Positions 6,539-11,132 of a stretch of 11,132 nucleotides of DNA are shown here, piece by piece. This DNA is from Thermoplasmata archaeon (GTDB lineage Archaea; Thermoplasmatota; Thermoplasmata; Lutacidiplasmatales; UBA184), in the NCBI GenBank assembly GCA_022749905.1, contig JAKIWU010000031.1, positions 1 to 11,132 of the forward strand, given 5' to 3'. Made by a program: the position numbers and the translations under genes. The notes under the pieces were generated by a model. It had not been told where the DNA came from, ran no database searches, and saw only the letters and a list, made by a program, of their open reading frames with translations. Positions within the stretch are counted from its first letter, which is position 1, and every line of letters begins with the position of its first letter.

Positions 6539-7534
6539 CTACCCGGCAACCCCTCGGAACGCGAGCCACGCCAAGGAGGCGTGCTGCATCTTCTCCACAC
6601 CCTGGATGGTCGGGGTGAGGAAGCCGAAGTGCGGGAGGGGCCCGTCGGCGAGACGGAGAGGGGCTTGCGGGTCGGCGAGTCCGGTCGCATCGACGACGCC
6701 GACCGAACCGAACTCGAAGGGGGTCTGGCTCGACGCATTGTGGTAGGCGAGGACGATCGTGTGGCCGGTACCGTACACCGTCGCGAGACACGTGGGGTAC
6801 GGGTCCGCAGGGGTCGATGCGAAGTCGAGGGTGGTCAGATCGAGGAGGGGCCCCGCCGACGACGGCTGGTTGTCGACGTACAGGGAGATCGTCTTCGTGG
6901 CGTTCGACGTGAATCCGAGGAGGTCATTCGACTGGTAGAGGATCGGTTGGCTCGGATGGGCCTGATCGATCGCGATCCCGTGGTAGGACTCGGACCACAC
7001 CGAGAAGAACGTCGAGAGGTTGTAGCGATAGTTCCACGCCGAGATGATCCGGAAGCTGCCCTGAGGGTACTGCGGCGGCGCCGCCGGTTCCGTGAGGATC
7101 GGCAGGTTGCAAGCGTAACTTCCCGGATAACTATTGTTTCGGCCGATGGCCGAAGGGAGGGTCACCGCGGCGCCGTTGATGTAGATCGTGAGCTTCGGCG
7201 TGACTCCGTAGACCTGGGAGGCGCTCGGACACCAGCTCCGGGAGAAGTCGGAGCCATTGTGGTCCGGGAAGGCGGGGACGCCACTCATCGTGGGGATGGG
7301 CTGGAAGGTGAGGCACGGGGTCGGAAGGTGCGAGACCACGAGGATGAGAACGACGACCGCGATGACCGCCGCTGGAATCCCGATGACGGCGGCCCGACGC
7401 CACGGGCTCCGCGCGGCCGCATCGCTCCCGGCCTTGCGGTGCGCGCGCTCCCGCCGGTGCTTGCTCCTGCGCTCTTCGGGAGTGAGGGCCTCGGGCTCCG
7501 CGGTCTCCTCGGCTCGGAAACGCCGCTTGGACAC
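6539..7534 (-). CDS. Membrane-anchored extracytoplasmic protein, degenerate LHTHD-type domain
   Basis: Counting from GTG 7534 the protein has 331 residues: a basic cytoplasmic part (1-47), one membrane segment (about 48-70) and a long outer domain with four cysteines (C74, C102, C142, C249) and several N-x-S/T sequons. The outer part resembles an unnamed surface domain I know from Thaumarchaeota and Chloroflexi with the order I-x-I-N-G / P-A-x-I-G / C-x-x-LHTHD / ytLgdFFxvW / VDG. Here these are TIYINGAAVTLP (116-127), IG, ACNLPILTEP (141-150), YNLSTFFSVW (171-180) and LYVDNQP (218-224). The metal-ligand-like histidines of LHTHD are replaced. Function is unknown. An ATG at 7549 would add five residues, but a TATA-like element at 7558-7565 lies only about 13 nt from it and about 28 nt from the GTG, so I prefer the GTG. 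Convergent with kae1 (3-nt gap), divergent from the reductase gene. Confidence 0.82.
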   Translation of the reverse strand: MSKRRFRAEETAEPEALTPEERRSKHRRERAHRKAGSDAAARSPWRRAAVIGIPAAVIAVVVLILVVSHLPTPCLTFQPIPTMSGVPAFPDHNGSDFSRSWCPSASQVYGVTPKLTIYINGAAVTLPSAIGRNNSYPGSYACNLPILTEPAAPPQYPQGSFRIISAWNYRYNLSTFFSVWSESYHGIAIDQAHPSQPILYQSNDLLGFTSNATKTISLYVDNQPSSAGPLLDLTTLDFASTPADPYPTCLATVYGTGHTIVLAYHNASSQTPFEFGSVGVVDATGLADPQAPLRLADGPLPHFGFLTPTIQGVEKMQHASLAWLAFRGVAG

Positions 7535-7557
7535 GCGGCCGCGATGCATGCTGGTTC

Positions 7558-7565
7558 GGATAAGG
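7558..7565 (-). promoter_or_regulatory. TATA-like element of the membrane-anchored protein gene
   Basis: On the minus strand this is CCTTATCC followed by GAACC, about 28 nt before the GTG start at 7534 and almost identical to the kae1 element. It favours the GTG over the ATG at 7549. Confidence 0.5.
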
Positions 7566-7655
7566 CTCGCGGGGCTTGCGACAGGGGAGCCGACGGTGGG
7601 GCGCCCGAAGGCCGCCGGATGAGGTCTCGCGCCGAAACGAGCACGGGGTCACGTC

Positions 7656-7664
7656 CGATTATGT
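7656..7664 (+). promoter_or_regulatory. TATA-like element of the geranylgeranyl reductase gene
   Basis: CGATTATGT, with TTATGT beginning 28 nt before GTG 7687, fits the leaderless spacing of the other genes and settles the start codon. Confidence 0.5.
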
Positions 7665-7686
7665 ACCGCGCGCGTCTCGGCGCGGT

Positions 7687-8937
7687 GTGGAGGACGTCGA
7701 CGTTCTCGTCGTTGGCGCGGGCCCCGCGGGCTCGACGGCGGCTGCCTCGCTCGCTCGCCACGGGCACCGCGTGCTCCTCGTCGAAGAACACGACCGCGTC
7801 GGCCATCCGGTGCAGTGCGCCGGGCTCGTGTCGGAGCGTGTGCTCGAGCTCGCGGGCTCGCGTCGATTCGTCGTGGGACCCGTCCGGGGGGCGGAGGTCT
7901 ACGGCCCGGGGCGGGCGCACCTTCGATTTCAATCCCCGACGCCCCGCGCCTTCGTCATCGATCGCGCGGGACTCGACGTTTTCCTCGCGGACCGCGCCGC
8001 GCGGGCCGGGGCCCGGATCGAGACCGGAACCAAGTTCGACCGACTTGTCGGCGCGGTGAACGGGGTCGCCGTTGCACGCCTGACGCGCGCGGGCGGGGAA
8101 GCCTTCGACGTTCGAACCCGTCTCGTCATCGGCGCGGACGGCGTCGCGAGCGCGGTCGCGCGGGCGTTTCGGTTGCGCCGGCCTGTGGAGATCCTGCCGG
8201 CCTTCGAAGCCGAGTTTCCTGAGTGTCCGGCGGACCCGGACTCCGTCGGAGTCTACTTGGGACGGACCATCGCGCCTGGACTTTTCGGGTGGTGGATCCC
8301 CGATGGGGCCGGAGGAGCGCGCATCGGCGTTGCGGCCACGGCAGACGGCACCACAGCCCGCTCGTACTTCGATCGCTTCTGCGAACGGCTACGCTCGCTC
8401 CACGGCTGGCGTTTACGCAGCCCGACCAGCTACATCGTCTCCGGGATTCCCATCGGCCGGGTCCCGCGGACGTCGGGTGCCCGTGTCCTCCTCGTTGGCG
8501 ACGCGGCCGCGCAGGTGAAACCGCTCTCGGGAGGCGGCATCTTCACCGGGATGCGCTGTGCGGAGCTCGCCGCCGCGACGGCCCACGACGCGCTTACGCG
8601 GGACGATCTCGGCGCCGCGACCCTCGCCGCGTACGATGCGGCGTGGCAGAAGGAGCTCGGGGCGGAGATCGACGGGGCGCTCTACCTGCGCCGACTGTTC
8701 CTCAAGCTCACCGACGACGAGCTCGAGCGGATCGTGGAGGCGCTGGGCGCCGCCGACCTCGAGGCGACGATCGTGGCGTTCGGCGACATCGACTTTCCGA
8801 CGGGCGTCGCCCGGCGCCTCCTGCGTCAGTCGCCGTCGCTGGTGCGGCTCGTGCCCAAGGCCCTCTCCGCGCTCTTCGGCGACAGCGGGCTTCGGGCGCC
8901 GGACCTCGACTTCGGGAGTCGCCGCCAAGCAAGGTAG
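7687..8937 (+). CDS. Geranylgeranyl reductase family FAD-dependent oxidoreductase
   Basis: A 416-residue flavoprotein. The N-terminus VDVLVVGAGPAGSTAAASLA (4-23) is the Rossmann FAD-binding motif, followed by VLLVEEH (acidic end of strand 2). HPVQCAGLVS (40-49) carries the cysteine motif of archaeal geranylgeranyl reductases (C44). IGADGVASAVAR (148-159) and VGDAAAQVKPLSGGGIFTGM (270-289) are the second FAD-binding GD region and the conserved glycine-rich loop; GWWIPDG (201-207) matches the substrate-side aromatic motif. Members saturate the isoprenoid chains of archaeal membrane lipids, digeranylgeranylglycerophospholipid being the classic substrate, but archaea keep several paralogues, so the substrate is uncertain. 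GTG 7687 is chosen over the frame opening at 7576 because it places the FAD motif at the N-terminus and has a TATA-like element 28 nt upstream. The last 112 nt overlap the 3' end of the convergent ectodomain gene; the overlapped region still reads as a normal family C-terminus. Confidence 0.88.
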   Translation: MEDVDVLVVGAGPAGSTAAASLARHGHRVLLVEEHDRVGHPVQCAGLVSERVLELAGSRRFVVGPVRGAEVYGPGRAHLRFQSPTPRAFVIDRAGLDVFLADRAARAGARIETGTKFDRLVGAVNGVAVARLTRAGGEAFDVRTRLVIGADGVASAVARAFRLRRPVEILPAFEAEFPECPADPDSVGVYLGRTIAPGLFGWWIPDGAGGARIGVAATADGTTARSYFDRFCERLRSLHGWRLRSPTSYIVSGIPIGRVPRTSGARVLLVGDAAAQVKPLSGGGIFTGMRCAELAAATAHDALTRDDLGAATLAAYDAAWQKELGAEIDGALYLRRLFLKLTDDELERIVEALGAADLEATIVAFGDIDFPTGVARRLLRQSPSLVRLVPKALSALFGDSGLRAPDLDFGSRRQAR

Positions 8938-9620
8938 CCCCCCACGCCCGCGAGTACGAGCGCGCCTCCCAGGAGCCCATAGATCCACGGAGCGAGGGAC
9001 AGTCCCTTCACGAACACCGAGGTCTCGGGAAGCACCCCCGACACGCCGAGCCGGCTCACGTTCAAGGTCGGTGTTCCATTCGCGAGGATAGTCGCGTTCG
9101 CCCACGTTGCGTCGGAGAAGTACCCTCGCGACTCGAGCAGGTACGCCTGCGGCCCTTGGTGGAAGGCGAGCGAAGTACGGATCGCGTAGGTCCCGGAGGG
9201 GGCCGACCCCGGCACGGAAATGGAGACGGCGTGATCGCGAGGAAGAACATAGGAGCCTCCCCCTGCGAACGTGCCGATCGCGATCGCGATGGAGGAGCCA
9301 TTGGCACCGGGGCCTTGGAACACCGGCGCCGAGTCGGAGGGGGGAGGCGAGGGGGAGTCCGCACCGAACGGGTTGAACGAATAGACCTCGAAGGAGAGCA
9401 CGGTCCCGTTGATCGGCGCCGACAGGGGATTCTGGAGGGAGGCTTGGACGGACTCGGTGGTTCCGGGATCGAGGGCGGGCACGGAGAGATTCGTAAGGAA
9501 CCGAAGTTGCGTCGGGATCGGGAGAACGGGGTAGGCTACGCCCCGGGCAAGGGGGAGGGAGGGAGCGCTGACCGCGAGGAGTAGAACGATGAGGACGGCG
9601 AGTGCCGTTCGGGGGGCCAA
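8826..9620 (-). CDS. Secreted type I membrane protein (ectodomain, unknown function)
   Basis: A 264-residue protein that I cannot assign to a family. It has an N-terminal signal peptide (about 1-28, LAVLIVLLLAVSAPSL core), an extracytoplasmic domain (30-207), one membrane helix (about 210-231, YGLLGGALVLAGVGGYLAW) and a basic cytoplasmic tail of about 30 residues. The outer part looks beta-rich, possibly Ig-like, with a Pro/Ser linker at 89-98 and six N-glycosylation sequons (N44, N71, N107, N175, N181, N187). It has no cysteines. The start is TTG 9618-9620, directly after the TAG of the upstream protease gene with no gap, and a GGAGG sequence lies 5 nt before it. It is therefore the last gene of the BlaI-like/protease operon. 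An attractive reading is a separate sensor or substrate for the membrane protease; this is inference. Its 3' end overlaps the reductase gene by 112 nt. Confidence 0.78.
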   Translation of the reverse strand: MAPRTALAVLIVLLLAVSAPSLPLARGVAYPVLPIPTQLRFLTNLSVPALDPGTTESVQASLQNPLSAPINGTVLSFEVYSFNPFGADSPSPPPSDSAPVFQGPGANGSSIAIAIGTFAGGGSYVLPRDHAVSISVPGSAPSGTYAIRTSLAFHQGPQAYLLESRGYFSDATWANATILANGTPTLNVSRLGVSGVLPETSVFVKGLSLAPWIYGLLGGALVLAGVGGYLAWRRLPKSRSGARSPLSPKSAERALGTSRTSDGD

Positions 9621-10523
9621 CTACTCCTCCGGACTCGGGGCCGCCTCCGCGATCGCGAGAAGCCGGCGGATCCGGACGATCGCCTCGCGTCGTCCTGCTT
9701 CCCCATCCCGCCCGAGGAAGCCCGGGAACGCACGAAGCGGACGGGGTTGCGGCTCGATGGCGACCTTGTAGAGGGCCCGGGCGAGGGCGAGCGGGTGACC
9801 GGTCAGGCGCACGGCGTCATCGTCCGCTCGAAACTCCTCGCGCTCAGTCAGACGCCGCGAGAGGAGCGCGAAGATGGGATCCCAACGGAACAATCGGGAA
9901 AGAGTTCGCATGTAGGTGAGGTAGCGGCCGTCGAGCCCGTGGATGTGGCCGAGCTCGTGGGCGAGGACCGCCTCGAACTCGAGCGAGGTCAAGCGCTTCT
10001 CAAGGCCCGAGGAGACGAGGATGACCTCACGCCGTCGCGGGAATCGGAGACCCCGCCAGAGCTCGAGCAGCGTGAACGAGTGGGCTGCTGGCGCTTCCGA
10101 CGGGTAGCGAAGGAGACTCGTGAGGACGGACGGCCTCGGAAGGCGATCGGGCCACGCGATCGTTTCGGGGACGAGGATCCGAAGGAGGGCGCGCCCGACG
10201 GCCTGATTGATCACGAAGGCGACGACGAGAATGCCAAACGCACCGATCGCGCCGAGGACGAGGTATCCGACCGCGGCGTCCTCGGGAATCGCGAGGAGGG
10301 TGGCGGGTGCGCGCGCAACACGGACGAGGAACGATCCGCCGCCGTTCTCGACGGTCCACACCAGCGCGGTGGTGGCCATGAGGGACCAGAGCGCGACGAA
10401 CGCGGCGGAAAGCCTGAGGACCGCGGTCGAGCCCGCGCGACGGAAGGTGGCCGCAAGCCCGAGACCGGTGATCGCCCAGGCGAGAACCGGGACGGCCACG
10501 ACAAGTTCGGAGGTGGGGGCCAC
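9621..10523 (-). CDS. Membrane zinc metalloprotease, M48/M56 type
   Basis: A 300-residue protein with three hydrophobic segments (about 6-27, 36-56 and 84-107) and a C-terminal gluzincin domain. HELGH at 189-193 is the zinc motif with catalytic E190. EFRAD at 230-234 supplies the third zinc ligand, E230. The contexts LEFEAVLAHELGHIHGLDGR and ADDDAVRLTG resemble M48 (HtpX/Ste24) peptidases, while the layout of membrane helices then protease, next to a BlaI-type repressor, recalls M56 BlaR1. No penicillin-binding sensor domain follows. The protease domain probably faces the cytoplasm, where it could cleave a repressor or a membrane protein; that role is inferred from context. GTG 10521-10523 is the start, 14 nt after the repressor's stop codon, with only a weak ribosome-binding sequence. 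The gene is followed with no gap by the ectodomain gene. All catalytic residues are present. Confidence 0.9.
   Translation of the reverse strand: MAPTSELVVAVPVLAWAITGLGLAATFRRAGSTAVLRLSAAFVALWSLMATTALVWTVENGGGSFLVRVARAPATLLAIPEDAAVGYLVLGAIGAFGILVVAFVINQAVGRALLRILVPETIAWPDRLPRPSVLTSLLRYPSEAPAAHSFTLLELWRGLRFPRRREVILVSSGLEKRLTSLEFEAVLAHELGHIHGLDGRYLTYMRTLSRLFRWDPIFALLSRRLTEREEFRADDDAVRLTGHPLALARALYKVAIEPQPRPLRAFPGFLGRDGEAGRREAIVRIRRLLAIAEAAPSPEE
9624..9630 (-). promoter_or_regulatory. Shine-Dalgarno site deciding the TTG start of the ectodomain gene
   Basis: Minus strand reads GGAGGAG, then TAG (stop of the protease gene), then TTG. The strong GGAGG with 5-nt spacing supports the rare TTG start and contrasts with the leaderless first genes. 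The site lies inside the last codons of the protease gene. Confidence 0.6.
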
Positions 10524-10537
10524 GGTGTTCCGCCGGG

Positions 10538-10894
10538 CTAGAGCCGGAGTCTTCGGCGGAGTTCGCGCTCCTCCGCCGGCTTGAGCTTCGCCAGTTCCTC
10601 GTTGAGGTGGACGACGCCCGCGGGTCCGAACAGGGTCACCACCCCCCGCAGGAGATTCCTGAGATACTTATGCTCAAAGTCGGCCGACTCGTAGACGAAG
10701 CGCATCCCGCCTTGGCAGGGTTCGAGGCGCCGTCGGAGCATTCCCTTCGCGTGGAGGCGCGCGAGGCTCGTGGCGACGGTCGTGTAGGCGAGCGTCGTGC
10801 CGCGTCGGTCGAGTTCAGTCCGGACGGTACGCGCGGGCGCGCGCTTGAGTGCCTTCAGGACGAGCAGGATCTCCGCCTCGAGCGAGCCGATCAC
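10538..10894 (-). CDS. BlaI/MecI/CopY-family winged-helix repressor
   Basis: A 118-residue regulator. GSLEAEILLVLKAL (3-16) is the typical BlaI opening, TVRTELDRRG (23-32) helix 2, LAYTTVATSLARLHAKGMLR (35-54) the recognition helix and wing, and residues 72-118 a dimerisation part ending in a Glu/Arg-rich helix (ELAKLKPAEERELRR). BlaI-family proteins bind short dyads as dimers and, in bacteria, are inactivated when the membrane protease BlaR1 signals. Here the next gene encodes a membrane zinc protease, so a similar control is likely but not proven. One cysteine (C60) is present. The frame is open upstream to 11107, but the GTG at 10892-10894 places the family motif at the N-terminus; the extra 71 residues look non-coding. 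Two dyads lie between the start and about 60 nt upstream, consistent with autoregulation. Divergent from the cysteine-synthase-like gene. Confidence 0.88.
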   Translation of the reverse strand: MIGSLEAEILLVLKALKRAPARTVRTELDRRGTTLAYTTVATSLARLHAKGMLRRRLEPCQGGMRFVYESADFEHKYLRNLLRGVVTLFGPAGVVHLNEELAKLKPAEERELRRRLRL

Positions 10895-10899
10895 GGATG

Positions 10900-10953
10900 G
10901 TCCTGTCCAATCGCAGGACGAACGAACGTGCCTTATCCCCCCTGTACGGACAG
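10900..10953. promoter_or_regulatory. Candidate operator region of the BlaI-like operon
   Basis: Two dyads flank a possible TATA box: GTCCTG-N8-CAGGAC (10900-10919), covering the expected transcription start, and CTGT-ACGG-ACAG (10942-10953), just upstream. A further inverted pair, GTACGG (10944-10949) and CCGTAC (10974-10979), lies next to them. Position suggests binding by the BlaI-like repressor. The arms are short, so chance is not excluded. Confidence 0.35.
10931..10938 (-). promoter_or_regulatory. Possible TATA element of the BlaI-like operon
   Basis: Minus strand GGATAAGG is the only A/T-containing core upstream of GTG 10894. It would give a leader of about 14 nt. The plus-strand reading, CCTTATCC, resembles the kae1 element, but no start codon lies 28 nt to its right, so orientation is uncertain. 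Confidence 0.3.
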
Positions 10954-11021
10954 TTCGAGCGGGTTCGGGCGGACCGTACGCACCGTCGCTTGGGCGCCCC
11001 CGATCTCCCTCGACGGCAAGC

Positions 11022-11029
11022 TCATACAC
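11022..11029 (+). promoter_or_regulatory. TATA-like element of the cysteine-synthase-like gene
   Basis: TCATACAC, with its TACAC part beginning 27 nt before ATG 11052, resembles the TCATATTCA element of the glycosylase gene and again implies a leaderless transcript. Confidence 0.4.
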
Positions 11030-11051
11030 CGGGCTCCCGTCGAGCCCGCCG

Positions 11052-11132
11052 ATGGGCTCGGAGGCGCACCACCCCTCACGGTCGATCCTCGACCATATCG
11101 GGAACACGCCCCTCGTTCCGTTGGGACGGATC
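11052..11132 (+). CDS. Cysteine synthase / cystathionine beta-synthase family, N-terminal fragment
   Basis: Only 27 residues are visible before the window ends. They read MGSEAHHPSRS followed by ILDHIGNTPLVPLGRI. The IGNTPLV segment is the hallmark N-terminus of PLP-dependent beta-replacement enzymes (CysK, CysM, cystathionine beta-synthase, threonine-synthase relatives), which make cysteine from O-acetyl- or O-phosphoserine and sulfide, or cystathionine from serine and homocysteine. The PLP lysine and all later parts lie outside the window, so the member cannot be named. ATG 11052 is supported by its position about ten residues before the motif and by a TATA-like element 27 nt upstream. The gene is divergent from the BlaI-like operon, with 157 nt between the starts. 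Being cut by the edge it would be missed by length-based gene calling. Confidence 0.78.
   Translation, partial: MGSEAHHPSRSILDHIGNTPLVPLGRI

Noticed and set aside
6581..8059. 492-codon plus-strand open frame running through the surface protein and the reductase
   Set aside because: It is antisense to one convincing gene and out of frame with another, is Arg-rich, and has no domain.
8223..9584. 453-codon plus-strand open frame across the reductase and ectodomain genes
   Set aside because: Arg/Gly-rich, overlaps two supported genes in other frames, and shows no family motif.
10895..11107. 71-residue N-terminal extension of the BlaI-like protein from an upstream start
   Set aside because: BlaI proteins begin near the LEAEIL motif; the extension has no motif, crosses the promoter dyads and is antisense to the cysteine-synthase-like start.
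10928..11132. Plus-strand frame containing ISLDGKL, resembling the RibD/dihydrofolate-reductase start
   Set aside because: Only a short motif matches, the start position is wrong, and another frame contains the much stronger IGNTPLV signature.
1..11132. tRNA genes, CRISPR arrays, transposons or attachment sites
   Set aside because: No T-loop consensus, spaced direct repeats, transposase motif or terminal inverted repeats were seen on either strand by eye.

Overview
The window is GC-rich (about two thirds G+C by eye) and gene-dense, and it reads as a chromosomal segment of an archaeon. The strongest markers are a full-length archaeosine tRNA-guanine transglycosylase with C-terminal PUA domain, a stand-alone Kae1 (t6A tRNA modification), a geranylgeranyl-reductase-family flavoprotein (archaeal lipid saturation) and a family 5 uracil-DNA glycosylase. 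Several genes look leaderless: a TATA-like element lies about 25-30 nt before the start codon itself. Together with the GC content and the secreted single-pass proteins this fits an uncultured high-GC Thermoplasmatota-type archaeon, but the lineage is an inference. No rRNA, tRNA, CRISPR array, insertion sequence or integrase was found.

Layout. 1-489 (+): C-terminal half of a ROK-family sugar kinase, cut by the window edge. 520-1338 (-): ZIP metal transporter. 1449-2294 (+): divergent HTH plus ferritin-like protein, separated from the ZIP gene by a cluster of small palindromes that overlaps its probable TATA box; the pair looks like a metal- or redox-responsive unit. 2431-3141 (+): family 5 uracil-DNA glycosylase. 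3233-5185 (+): tgtA. 5225-5455 (+): unknown 76-residue protein. 5555-6535 (+): kae1. 6539-7534 (-): membrane-anchored extracytoplasmic protein, convergent with kae1 across 3 nt. 7687-8937 (+): geranylgeranyl reductase family, overlapping by 112 nt at its 3' end with the next, convergent gene.

The right part is a leftward three-gene operon (10894 down to 8826): a BlaI/MecI-type repressor, a multi-pass M48/M56-type zinc protease and a type I membrane ectodomain protein. The last two genes abut exactly (TAG then TTG). Repressor plus membrane protease resembles the bacterial BlaI-BlaR1 signalling pair, with the ectodomain on a separate gene; this is the best candidate here for an undescribed system. 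Divergent from it, the last 81 bases hold the start of a PLP-dependent cysteine synthase/cystathionine beta-synthase family gene (11052 onward).

Functional themes are tRNA modification (tgtA, kae1 and perhaps the small gene between them), DNA uracil repair, metal homeostasis with its own regulator, membrane lipid reduction, and a putative cell-surface sensing operon. No gene-free stretch exceeds 300 bases; the longest is the 157-nt divergent region at 10895-11051.
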